Positions 8,111 through 15,805 of a stretch of DNA of 49,182 nucleotides are shown one piece after another. The first letter of the stretch is position 1. Every line of letters starts with the position of its first letter. This DNA comes from Akkermansiaceae bacterium (GTDB lineage Bacteria; Verrucomicrobiota; Verrucomicrobiia; Verrucomicrobiales; Akkermansiaceae): NCBI GenBank assembly GCA_903827375.1, contig CAIKHZ010000128.1:1-49182 (forward strand), read 5' to 3'. The notes under the pieces are model-generated. The model was not told where the DNA came from, ran no database searches, and saw nothing but the letters and a program-made list of their open reading frames with translations. Both the position numbers and the translations under genes were made by a program.

Positions 8111-9511
8111 GTGTCTTACGTCAAGGAATTCACCCGGTTTTTCCACACTCGCAGTGATTCCAATGCTGATGAGGTGCGTGCCTATTTGAGCGGCCTCATG
8201 CAAGCCAAGCGCGGGGCGAAGAACCTCGAACGCATGGAGGAACACGTGCCGGATTTCAACTATCAGGCGGTTCACAACACCATCAGCCACTCGCCGTGGG
8301 ATTATCGCCCGCTCATGGATGAGGTCGCCCGCCGGGCCGACGGGCTGCTCGGCGGAGCCCCGCACTGCCGGCTCGTCATCGACGACACCGCATTTGCCAA
8401 GAAGGGCGATTGCTCCGTCGGGGTGGCTCCGATGTACAACGGACGGCTCGGCAAGATCGAAAACAGCCAGAACGCCGTCTGCACCAGTCTCGCCAGCGGC
8501 CAGCGGTCCACCCTCGTGGACATCCGCCTTTATCTGCCCAAGGCCTGGTGCGACGATTCCGAGCGCTGCGACAAAGCCGGCATCCCCGAGGATCAGCGCC
8601 AGTTTCTGACCAAGCCGCAAATCGCGCTTGAAAGCGTCCGCCACCAGCGCCAGCTCGGCATTGGCTTTGACCGCGTGGGCATGGACAGCGGCTACGGGAG
8701 CGACCACCCGTTCCTTCACGCGCTGGACCGCGACGGGGAAAATTTCGTGGCGGAGGTCCATTGTGACCAGCACATCTGGATCGAAGCGCCATGGCCCCAC
8801 CAGCAAGGCACCCGCCCCGGCAAGCCCCTGCTGCATCCGAAGGCGAGCCAGCCGAGCCAACGGGTTGACGCCTGGGCCGCCGCCCAACCCGACACCGCGT
8901 GGCAGCGGCTCAAGGTGCGCGACAGCGACCAGGGCTGGGTCGAGGTGAGCTACCTGGCGCAACGCGTGTGGGTGGTCGAAGGCGATGTCCAGAAAGTCTG
9001 GTGGCTGCTGGCTTGGGAAGATCCCGACGCGCGGACCAACAAGGGCGGCAAAACCACGGGCCCCCGCCGCCATTACGCCCTGAGCAACGACCCGGCCGAC
9101 GAGGATCCGCGCCTGCTGGTGGCCGATGGGGTCGAGCGCAACGTGGTAGAGCGCAACTTCCGCGATGGCAAAAAAGAGGTGGGAATGGCGGACTATCAGA
9201 CCCGCGGCTGGCTGGCCTGGCACCACCACATGGCGCTGGTGATGCTGGCATTGCTCTTCCTGACCCAGGAGCGCATGCACACTCCGGCACCCGCCACCCC
9301 GGAAGGCCCCATCAACATCACCAGTGGCGACATCACCTTCATTTTGGAGCGTCTGCTGCCCCGGCGCGGCCAAGGTCCGCCGGATGAGAAAGACCTCCGC
9401 CACATGTTGGAGCAACGAATAGAAAAACGCCTGAAAGACCAGGTCCGACGAAGAATCAAAACCCGAGCCACCCGCCCACCACTCTGGCCAGATGAGATCT
9501 TACCCAAATAA
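8111..9511 (+). CDS. IS701-family-like transposase (DDE)
   Basis: 466 residues, full length for the family. The DDE catalytic pattern is visible: LVIDDTAFAKKG around Asp 91/92, GMDSGYGSD with Asp 192, and VVERNFRDGKKEVGMADYQ holding the catalytic Glu region near 340-352. No ATG is available in frame before this point; an upstream TGA at 8015 closes the frame. The GTG at 8111 is therefore taken as start, though translation could begin slightly earlier at a non-standard codon. It is convergent with the respiratory operon. The frame is uninterrupted, so the element may be active. Confidence 0.9.
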   Translation: MSYVKEFTRFFHTRSDSNADEVRAYLSGLMQAKRGAKNLERMEEHVPDFNYQAVHNTISHSPWDYRPLMDEVARRADGLLGGAPHCRLVIDDTAFAKKGDCSVGVAPMYNGRLGKIENSQNAVCTSLASGQRSTLVDIRLYLPKAWCDDSERCDKAGIPEDQRQFLTKPQIALESVRHQRQLGIGFDRVGMDSGYGSDHPFLHALDRDGENFVAEVHCDQHIWIEAPWPHQQGTRPGKPLLHPKASQPSQRVDAWAAAQPDTAWQRLKVRDSDQGWVEVSYLAQRVWVVEGDVQKVWWLLAWEDPDARTNKGGKTTGPRRHYALSNDPADEDPRLLVADGVERNVVERNFRDGKKEVGMADYQTRGWLAWHHHMALVMLALLFLTQERMHTPAPATPEGPINITSGDITFILERLLPRRGQGPPDEKDLRHMLEQRIEKRLKDQVRRRIKTRATRPPLWPDEILPK

Positions 9512-9526
9512 CAGAGTAGAGTTAAG
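9506..9526 (-). repeat. IS right terminal inverted repeat
   Basis: Ends with GAGTTAAG; the reverse complement matches the left end with one mismatch. The transposase stop codon (9509-9511) lies within it. Confidence 0.85.
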
Positions 9527-9530
9527 AGGC

Positions 9531-10412
9531 TTAGGGCGCGCTTGGTGCCGGTGTTGCGGGTGCCGGTGTTGCGGGGGCCGGTGTTGCGGGGGCCGGTGTT
9601 GCGGGGGCCGGTGTTGCGGGGGCCGGTGTGGCGGGAACCGGTGTGGCGGGGGCTGGTGTTGCGGCCCCTGGGACGGGTTCTAGCGTGAGGGGATCGACCA
9701 TGGTGGTGGCAGTGACAAGTTTGCCGGGCAGGGCTTTGACGTGGTCGGCAGTGAGTTCCTCGATGGTGACGAATTGGCCGGCATTTTTTCGGGTGGCCGA
9801 GATTTTCATAGCGGCTTTGGCCATCTCGGTCGTGATCACGTCACCTTTGGTATTGCCGAAATGGTTGCGAACGTAGGTCATGATGCCAGCGAGTTCCTCC
9901 GGTGTCATGGGCACCTGTGGCGTCATCATCCCATAAACTTTCCCGTTGCTCGTTATTCCTTGCAGGCCGTTGAGGATGATCATGGAGAAGCGCTCGGTCT
10001 CGCCATTGGCCCAAGCGCTGCCGACCAGCGATGGGAAGTTGGTGCCATTGCCTTTGGCCTCCGGGCCGTGGCAGATGATGCACTTGGCCTCAAACACCTT
10101 CTTGCCGCGGGCCATGTAGGCCTCCAGTGCGGGCTTGGGCGGCAAGGGGGTGGCCACACTGCCGGGCGGAGTGCTGCGCACGTAACCATCACGAAACACC
10201 GAGGCGTAAGACAAGTGATCGCCACCATAGTCGAGAATAAAACCTGCTAGAATCAACACTGCGCCGCAGATGATGGTCGTGGGCCACAACGAAATCGGCT
10301 CAGTACCGTTATCCGGAATCCGTTTTTCACGTGCCGCAGCTGCATGCTCGGGAGCGGCGGCGGGCACTGCGGCGGGTTCGTTAGGATCGGTTGATTGAGA
10401 GGGCGCGGACAT
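9531..10412 (-). CDS. Monoheme cytochrome c, CcoP-like
   Basis: 293 residues: an Ala/Pro-rich N-terminus, one membrane helix (about 45-62, TTIICGAVLILAGFIL), a single CIICH c-heme site at residues 111-115 within a class I cytochrome c fold, with MMTPQVPMTPEE supplying candidate Met ligands, and a C-terminal tail of PATPA repeats. It is the last gene of the ACIII operon, 34 bp after the CcoO-like gene. A canonical cbb3 CcoP has two c-hemes; this one has one. It is probably anchored in the membrane with the heme outside, passing electrons from the complex to a partner. The tail is encoded by a 15-bp tandem repeat and probably varies in length between strains. Confidence 0.82.
   Translation of the reverse strand: MSAPSQSTDPNEPAAVPAAAPEHAAAAREKRIPDNGTEPISLWPTTIICGAVLILAGFILDYGGDHLSYASVFRDGYVRSTPPGSVATPLPPKPALEAYMARGKKVFEAKCIICHGPEAKGNGTNFPSLVGSAWANGETERFSMIILNGLQGITSNGKVYGMMTPQVPMTPEELAGIMTYVRNHFGNTKGDVITTEMAKAAMKISATRKNAGQFVTIEELTADHVKALPGKLVTATTMVDPLTLEPVPGAATPAPATPVPATPAPATPAPATPAPATPAPATPAPATPAPSAP
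9550..9669 (-). repeat. 15-bp tandem repeat coding for a PATPA tail
   Basis: Eight consecutive 15-bp units of the type GGTGTTGCGGGGGCC (plus strand) encode the Pro/Ala/Thr tail of the cytochrome. Units 2 to 5 are identical; the later ones have drifted. The in-frame unit permits length change without frameshift. Confidence 0.9.
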
Positions 10413-10446
10413 GATGCAAGGGGAATGGAACTGGGGAAAACAACAC

Positions 10447-11166
10447 TCAACGGGCGGCGGCCTTAGGTTCGGGCGGAGCGAAATTCAGCGCGGCGGGAAC
10501 GGGTTGGTCTTTTTTCATGGCTAGCAGATAGGAGACCAATGCCTTGGCGTCCGGGCTCGGCAGCAACTCGGTGGTGGCGTCCCCTCCGAACGGCAGCGCC
10601 TCATTGGACGGTTGGCCCTTGATCTCGCGCCGGGTGAAAAGAAACCGATAGGATGGGCAAGTGGATTTGCGAGTCTCAGGGTTGCGCCGTGGGTCGTAGA
10701 GGTGGGCGTAAAACATCGCGGCAGGATCTCCACCGCCACCTTTGGCTGCCACCGCCGCCTCGAAGCGCCTCGCCACGTTAGCCAAGTCTGGCCCCATGCG
10801 GGTGAGGCCAATCTGCGCGAATGTCTCGCCCTCGAAGTCGTAGGCATTGGTCTCGCGGCGGGTGTCCCCACGCTCCGGATCCTTGGCCAGACCGGCCAAA
10901 TCCGCGCGATACATGTCGTTGCCAGCATAAGTCGGACGCGCCACTTGGGTGTGGCACAGGTAGCAGCCGTTCTCAGCATAGACCTTGGCCCCGTTGATAA
11001 TACGGCCACTGCGCTTCGGATAGAAAATGCCGGCCGCTCCATCGGTCTCCTTGGTGAGCGTGATGGGCTCGAGATTGCGCATCATGATGAAGGGAACAAT
11101 GACGACAAGCAACCAGGCGAGACCAAAGCTGGCGGCGAGGCCGAGGATGAATGGGCGGAGGGACAT
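10447..11166 (-). CDS. ccoO: CcoO-like monoheme cytochrome c (cbb3 subunit II)
   Basis: 239 residues from the ATG at 11166, chosen because MSLRPFILGL leads directly into the single N-terminal membrane helix; the frame extends further upstream but over the neighbouring gene. The c-heme site is CYLCH at 68-72, followed by QVARP. The distal ligand candidate is Met 124 in TRMGPDLANVARR. These are the CcoO hallmarks. The C-terminal half includes an AMFYAHLYDPR segment. In a cbb3 oxidase CcoO carries electrons to CcoN; here its CcoN partner lacks most metal sites, so its acceptor is uncertain. It sits 44 bp after the CcoN-like gene. Confidence 0.87.
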   Translation of the reverse strand: MSLRPFILGLAASFGLAWLLVVIVPFIMMRNLEPITLTKETDGAAGIFYPKRSGRIINGAKVYAENGCYLCHTQVARPTYAGNDMYRADLAGLAKDPERGDTRRETNAYDFEGETFAQIGLTRMGPDLANVARRFEAAVAAKGGGGDPAAMFYAHLYDPRRNPETRKSTCPSYRFLFTRREIKGQPSNEALPFGGDATTELLPSPDAKALVSYLLAMKKDQPVPAALNFAPPEPKAAAR

Positions 11167-11210
11167 GGGAAATCGCGGAGGGTGGATATAGAAAAGATAG
11201 GGGGTGGCTC

Positions 11211-12671
11211 TCAGTGGCTGGCGGGGGCGGCGTGCTCGGCGGCCGAATCCAACAGGGTCGGGGCACCGCAGGGACGGCCACGGCCTAACCACATCATGGC
11301 GAGATGAAGGAAGAAGAAAACGTTAGAGAACAAGATGACGCACCAAGCGAAGGTGGAAACTGCGGCGTAGGGGCGGACGACATCGGTGACGGTTTCCCAT
11401 GGTTGGAGCCAGGCTTCCTGAGCGCTGCCTTGGATAAAACCGCCAAACAAGGCACCGAAGGCGATTGCGACGATGCCGTAGGCCGAGAAGAAGAAGTGCA
11501 TATTGATCAAGCGGCTGGATACCCACTCGCGGCAGGTGATGCGTGGCACGATGAAGTACACGGCACCAAACATCATGAAACTGAAACAGCCGTAGAGCGC
11601 GAGAATCTCAAAACCATAGCCGGAGATGGAGAACTGGGTAAGCTTGAGCGAGGATCCCGGCAGATTCAGGGCGATGGCAGCCACCGCCAGCAACAATAGT
11701 CCCATCAGACCGGCCAGCGTGAAATGGAGCGCGGGACTCTTGGGGAGCTTTTCCTCTGAGGAATAAATCGTACGCAGGATGTTGGCGACCGCGATGGCCA
11801 AAGGCACAGCCAACAGCACGGTGGCCGCAGCTCCCAGATAAGGCAGGAACACCCCGGTCAGCGGCACTCCTGCGAGTTTTTGCATGCCGGCCCAAGGTGC
11901 CACCACTGCCAGTGACCAAAATCCCAACTTGGCGAGCGATGTGCTGGGAATCGGCCGACCGGTTAGTTTGGGAGCCAGATAATAAGCGGTGCCGATGGCG
12001 ATTGGAATGAAGAACAAGAAGATCAGGGCCGATTTGAACCAAGCGTTGATGGCGGCGGCCATCAGCGGATGCGTGCTGGCGCAAAATAACAGTCCGTTGG
12101 CGGTGATGAAGACCCATGGAAACCAGATCATTGCCCCCAGCAAATACCACTGCGCCACATACGAGCGCTCACCATCCCGCACCCGGAACTGAATGAATGA
12201 CCACACCACGATCGCGCAATAACAAAGCAATAAACCTGGCCACACAAAGGCCGGAAATTCCATCCATGGCATGCCTGTTCCCCGGCCATCGAGAATGCCA
12301 ATGGTGCCTAACAGCACAACCAGATTCCACACGTGCCCGGCAGTGAGAATGGTCCCCGCCGCCCGGCATTCCTGATGCGACATCCGCGCCATCAGCCAAA
12401 TGAGCACCCCGAAGCCCGCCTGAAACCCCCAGCCGTAGATAAGCGTGTTGATATGTGCCGGAAACACCCGGCCGTAACTCGCATATTCACAGTCATCCAT
12501 GAACTGCGGACAGTGCACCTTGATCGAGGCAATGATGGCCAGCAGAATCGACACCGCCAGCCAAGCAGCCCCACTGGTTAGAAAAAACATCACCGGATGA
12601 CGCAGCGAGCGGTCAATCCCGGCTCGCAGCGTGGCGTCCGATAAGGCAGTGGCGGAAGAGGCAGATGACAT
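11211..12671 (-). CDS. CcoN-like heme-copper oxidase subunit I lacking most metal ligands
   Basis: 486 residues with about twelve membrane helices, alignable by eye to cbb3 subunit I: YGRVFPAHINTLIYGWGF (helix 2), NAWFKSALIFLFFIPIAIGT, KLGFWSLAVVAPWAGMQK and FGAVYFIVPRITCRE. Only the helix 2 low-spin heme His (His 73) is kept. The CuB His of the family's W-Y-G-H-N segment is Ser 214; the CuB His-His pair is Gln 264-Lys 265; the cross-linked Tyr position is Ala/Pro; and the His-x-His that binds heme b3 and the low-spin heme is absent, with that segment reading SGYGFEILALYG. A functional oxygen-reducing centre is therefore not expected. It is flanked by intact-looking CcoO-like and ActF genes and is likely a structural subunit or an anchor for the cytochromes. 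Confidence 0.85.
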   Translation of the reverse strand: MSSASSATALSDATLRAGIDRSLRHPVMFFLTSGAAWLAVSILLAIIASIKVHCPQFMDDCEYASYGRVFPAHINTLIYGWGFQAGFGVLIWLMARMSHQECRAAGTILTAGHVWNLVVLLGTIGILDGRGTGMPWMEFPAFVWPGLLLCYCAIVVWSFIQFRVRDGERSYVAQWYLLGAMIWFPWVFITANGLLFCASTHPLMAAAINAWFKSALIFLFFIPIAIGTAYYLAPKLTGRPIPSTSLAKLGFWSLAVVAPWAGMQKLAGVPLTGVFLPYLGAAATVLLAVPLAIAVANILRTIYSSEEKLPKSPALHFTLAGLMGLLLLAVAAIALNLPGSSLKLTQFSISGYGFEILALYGCFSFMMFGAVYFIVPRITCREWVSSRLINMHFFFSAYGIVAIAFGALFGGFIQGSAQEAWLQPWETVTDVVRPYAAVSTFAWCVILFSNVFFFLHLAMMWLGRGRPCGAPTLLDSAAEHAAPASH

Positions 12672-12698
12672 TGTTTTGTTAGAAATGAATTAGCGGCG

Positions 12699-13088
12699 TC
12701 AGGGCTTGACTGGGGGCACGGTTTCAGCGGGCGCGGCAGCGGGAGCAGGAGTGGCAGCCGGCTCGGCGGCGAGTTTGAGAGCCGTAGGCGATCCGGGTAC
12801 CACCTGGTCGGGCCGCTCAACGGCGGTGGGTTTGGCGGCCGGCAGGGTGGGGGCGACCTTGGCGATGGCTGCGGCGATTTGCTCTGCGGGCAAGGCAGCC
12901 GACTGGGCTGCCACCCATTTGTCTCTGGTGGCGTAACGCGCCACTGCGGCGGCATCCTCGAGGTTGCTAGGCGGCTTGCGGTTGAAAAGGATGACAGCGG
13001 CGAGCAGCACGGCAAACATCAAAAATGTCCACAATGCCCACCAAAATGTGTTGAAGCGGAGCAGCGGATTATCGCGGGTGGGGTCCAT
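12699..13088 (-). CDS. Small single-helix membrane protein in ACIII operon, unknown
   Basis: 129 residues. One membrane helix near residues 13-35 (FWWALWTFLMFAVLLAAVILF) is followed by about 90 residues rich in Ala and Pro, presumably outside the membrane. I do not recognise the family. It lies 69 bp after actF and 27 bp before the CcoN-like gene, in the same direction, so it is probably co-transcribed and co-assembled with the complex. The position is where other operons carry small oxidase subunits, but nothing in the sequence proves that role. Confidence 0.75.
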   Translation of the reverse strand: MDPTRDNPLLRFNTFWWALWTFLMFAVLLAAVILFNRKPPSNLEDAAAVARYATRDKWVAAQSAALPAEQIAAAIAKVAPTLPAAKPTAVERPDQVVPGSPTALKLAAEPAATPAPAAAPAETVPPVKP

Positions 13089-13157
13089 GGGAGGGAATGC
13101 TGAAAGTTGAAAGCTGAAATGCTGAAATTACGACGAACGGTTATCTACTATCTAATA

Positions 13158-14495
13158 TCAGTTCGAGACATTGGCGGACTCGAGGATTCGGGGGTCGCGG
13201 TTTGGATAGAGCGAGTGTTGGCCGAGGGCGCGCAGCAGGAAGAACAGGAAAGCCGCGCCGATGGTGATGAAGGCAAAGATATCGCCCCAGAAGGCACCTG
13301 GGATGCTCACTTGGATCGGGCCGAGGCCCTCGAAGGCGGGGCCTTTGGACATATGCTCGCCACCTAGCGAGATACCGCGCTCAGGAATGGTGATGAGATA
13401 GTGATCGAGGGCATGCATGCAAAGGGTGTAAACAGCGACGATCGAAAGCGCCTTGGGATTTTTCTTTAACCACGCCTGAAGCAGCACCACGAAGGGCACG
13501 ACAAAGTGACCAAACACCAACGCGATCATCGCAATATTCCAGTCACCCGTGTTGCGGATGAGGAAGTAGGCAGTCTCCTCGGTCTGATTCGAATACCAAA
13601 TCAGGAAAAACTGCGAAAACGTGACATAGGCCCAGAAAACCGTGAATGCCAGCATCAGCTTGCCCATCAGATGGAAGTGCTCCGGCCCGGTAACATGCTT
13701 GAGGTGGCCCTGGCTCTTGAGCCATGTGCATACCAGCACGATGACAGCCATTGAGTTGAGAGCGGACCCGGCGAAAAGATAGACACCCCACATCGTCGAG
13801 AACCACTTGTAATCGAGGCCCATCATGAAATCAAAACCGGTGAAGGTGATGGTTAGCGCGAAAATGATAAGCGTGTAGGTCGAGTGGAAGCGCGCTTTGA
13901 ACAAGCGGGCGGTGCCGTGGTTAGGGTCGGTATCCTGGTCGGTGGAAAGCTTGCGGAGGCCGTAGATGACCACGCTGAGGCCGATGCCCCAGAAGAGGAC
14001 GCGGCCATACCAGAACGGGATGTTCATGAACCAATATTTGTGATAGAGCAGGCTGGCCTCTTGGTTGAGGTAGTCCTTAATCATCATCGTGGGAGGGACA
14101 GCGCGATGGATGTTCATCCACTCGTAGAGGTATTGTTGGACCTGCGGGCAGAGCAGAGGCAGACCGAAGAGGAACATCCAGGGATAGGTTGAGCCGAGGT
14201 TCTCGAAGGTGCGGCGCACCGAGGTTCCCCAACCGGAGTTGGAAACGTTGTGCAACAGTGTCCAGAAACAACCGCCGATGGAGAGTGTTAGGAAGAAGTA
14301 GAACGCAAACAGCCAAGAATAGGCAAAGGGCGCACGTATCTTCACCGGCGCGAAAAATAACAGGTATAGGCTGGCAACTGTGCCGATCAAGGCGATGCCG
14401 AGGGCGATCGACTTGACCTTCGAGACCTTAGAGGCATCGAGGTGATCACCATGAATGGCGATGTCGGCGGAGGTGACGTGGTGGTGGTGGGCCAT
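13158..14495 (-). CDS. actF: ACIII subunit ActF (NrfD-like quinol-binding membrane protein)
   Basis: 445 residues with about ten membrane helices. Recognisable segments include FYFFLTLSIGGCFWTLLHNVSNSGWGTSVRR, GLDYKWFSTMWGVYLFAGS, FWAYVTFSQFFLIWYSNQTEE and DHYLITIPE. This pattern is typical of ActF in alternative complex III, a distant second copy of the NrfD fold paired with ActC. ACIII oxidises quinol and reduces cytochrome c or a linked oxidase. The start at 14495 begins MAHHHHV, a natural His-rich N-terminus. It lies 23 bp after actE and 69 bp before the small anchored protein. Confidence 0.9.
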   Translation of the reverse strand: MAHHHHVTSADIAIHGDHLDASKVSKVKSIALGIALIGTVASLYLLFFAPVKIRAPFAYSWLFAFYFFLTLSIGGCFWTLLHNVSNSGWGTSVRRTFENLGSTYPWMFLFGLPLLCPQVQQYLYEWMNIHRAVPPTMMIKDYLNQEASLLYHKYWFMNIPFWYGRVLFWGIGLSVVIYGLRKLSTDQDTDPNHGTARLFKARFHSTYTLIIFALTITFTGFDFMMGLDYKWFSTMWGVYLFAGSALNSMAVIVLVCTWLKSQGHLKHVTGPEHFHLMGKLMLAFTVFWAYVTFSQFFLIWYSNQTEETAYFLIRNTGDWNIAMIALVFGHFVVPFVVLLQAWLKKNPKALSIVAVYTLCMHALDHYLITIPERGISLGGEHMSKGPAFEGLGPIQVSIPGAFWGDIFAFITIGAAFLFFLLRALGQHSLYPNRDPRILESANVSN

Positions 14496-14518
14496 TGCTA
14501 GCGGGTTCGAAAAATTGG

Positions 14519-15205
14519 TTATTGCGGGGCGGGCTGGCTGGCCTTGGCGGCTTGCAGGGTGTGGAGATAGGCGATGACGGCCCAGCGGTCGCGGACAGAG
14601 ATGTTAGGCCCGTAGGGACCCATGTTGCCCTTGCCCTTGGTGATGGTGTCAAACGCCCGGCCGTCTGGATAGAAGATACGCCCGGTAGGCGGATTGGAGT
14701 CTTGGGTGTGGAGATTGAGGCGGCCATTGGCGATAGGTGTGATGGCCACCGGCACGCCATAGGTGGTGGTGATGCCCTGGCCGTCGCCGGAAGGTCCGTG
14801 GCAGAGGGCGCAATTGATAGAGAATACTTCCTGACCGCGCTGGATGAGAGCGGTGGCATTTTCGGGGGTGAGTTTGAGTTCTTCGGGCATGCCGTTGCCG
14901 AAGTAATCACCGATCTGCCCGCTGTAGTAGTAGCCGGTGGCACCGCTAAACTCATACTCGGGGATGCCGCCTAGTTCGCGCAGGCCATCCTCATTGAACC
15001 CACGTGGCTGGGTTTGCGCCAGCGGCAGACGCCCGCCCTGACCGTTGGCAAAAAACGCCTCAGGTTTCTGAGCACGCAGCACGTCCTGCTCACGCATATC
15101 CGGAAATATCCGGATTGGGGGTTTGGCAAACTTTTGGCCGTGGAAGCCAAAGATGCCCACCACCAGCACCGCGATGATTGCATAGACCAAGAAGAAATAT
15201 CGCAT
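14519..15205 (-). CDS. actE: ACIII subunit ActE, monoheme cytochrome c
   Basis: 228 residues with an N-terminal helix or signal anchor (residues 3-20) and one CALCH heme site at 132-136 in a class I cytochrome c domain; the Tyr-Pro-Asp-Gly-Arg-Ala and NMGPYGPNISVRDRWAVIAY segments follow as in ACIII monoheme subunits. It lies 45 bp after actD and 23 bp before actF. It is expected to lie on the periplasmic face and take electrons from the pentaheme ActA. Confidence 0.88.
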   Translation of the reverse strand: MRYFFLVYAIIAVLVVGIFGFHGQKFAKPPIRIFPDMREQDVLRAQKPEAFFANGQGGRLPLAQTQPRGFNEDGLRELGGIPEYEFSGATGYYYSGQIGDYFGNGMPEELKLTPENATALIQRGQEVFSINCALCHGPSGDGQGITTTYGVPVAITPIANGRLNLHTQDSNPPTGRIFYPDGRAFDTITKGKGNMGPYGPNISVRDRWAVIAYLHTLQAAKASQPAPQ

Positions 15206-15250
15206 GGAAATTTGTTTGGAATTTAGAATTTAGGATTGCAGATATTGCCG

Positions 15251-15805
15251 TCAATCTTCCTCGGCGACGAGTTCAATGTTAGACCCGCCGATTTCCTCGA
15301 GGAGGTCGCGGGTGCCGGCGGTGCTGAAGTTGCCATCGCGGGCCTCGATGGCGATGAAGAACCCGTCATCGGTGGCGCGGTGGAATTGGTGACTGGCGAA
15401 GAGTGGGTGATTGAGTCGTGGCAGGCGGATGAGTGAGAGCAGTCCGAAGAGCACCGTGAAGCCCGAGAACAGGATCGTCAGTTCGAACATGATAGGGAAA
15501 AACGCCGGGATGGTGAAGATATTGGCGGGTTTGCCCTGCACCACGGTTGGGAAGATCACCACTTGGGTCGAGTAGGCCAGGGTGAAGGCGGTGGCAGTGC
15601 CGGTGATGCCGCCGCAAAAGACGAACCACGGCAGCACGGAGCGCTTGATGCCCATGGCCCCGTCGAGGCCGTGGATTGGATAGGGAGAATAACAATCCCA
15701 TTGTTTGAAGCCGGCGTCGCGGACTTTTTCCGCGGCTTTGTAGAGGGCCGAGGCGCTCTTGAACTCGGCGAGATATCCGTAAACTCGTTGGCGGGTGCTG
15801 CTCAC
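15251..15805 (-). CDS. actD: ACIII subunit ActD (DUF3341)
   Basis: 184 residues with the DUF3341 pattern: an N-terminal soluble segment ([26 protein letters not shown] and [13 protein letters not shown]), two membrane helices (about 57-80 and 100-122), and the [10 protein letters not shown] segment. ActD is a structural membrane subunit without cofactors in known ACIII structures. Its ATG overlaps the stop of actC by 4 bp, indicating translational coupling. Confidence 0.9.
   Translation of the reverse strand: MSSTRQRVYGYLAEFKSASALYKAAEKVRDAGFKQWDCYSPYPIHGLDGAMGIKRSVLPWFVFCGGITGTATAFTLAYSTQVVIFPTVVQGKPANIFTIPAFFPIMFELTILFSGFTVLFGLLSLIRLPRLNHPLFASHQFHRATDDGFFIAIEARDGNFSTAGTRDLLEEIGGSNIELVAEED

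Larger units (their letters stand above)
7943..9526 (+). mobile_element. IS701-family-like insertion sequence
   Basis: A 1584-bp element bounded by 21-bp terminal inverted repeats (7943-7963 and 9506-9526) that differ at one position. It encloses a single transposase gene whose stop codon lies inside the right repeat. No clear target-site duplication is seen: flanks are CTCC on the left and AGGC on the right. The right end lies 4 bp from the stop codon of the cytochrome gene that closes the respiratory operon, so the insertion spared that gene. Confidence 0.85.

Noticed and set aside
8078-9415. 445-codon minus-strand frame opposite the transposase
   Set aside because: Opposite a DDE transposase with intact motifs; no domain or conserved start.
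7939-9530. Target-site duplication around the IS
   Set aside because: The four bases on each side (CTCC and AGGC) do not match, so no duplication is claimed.
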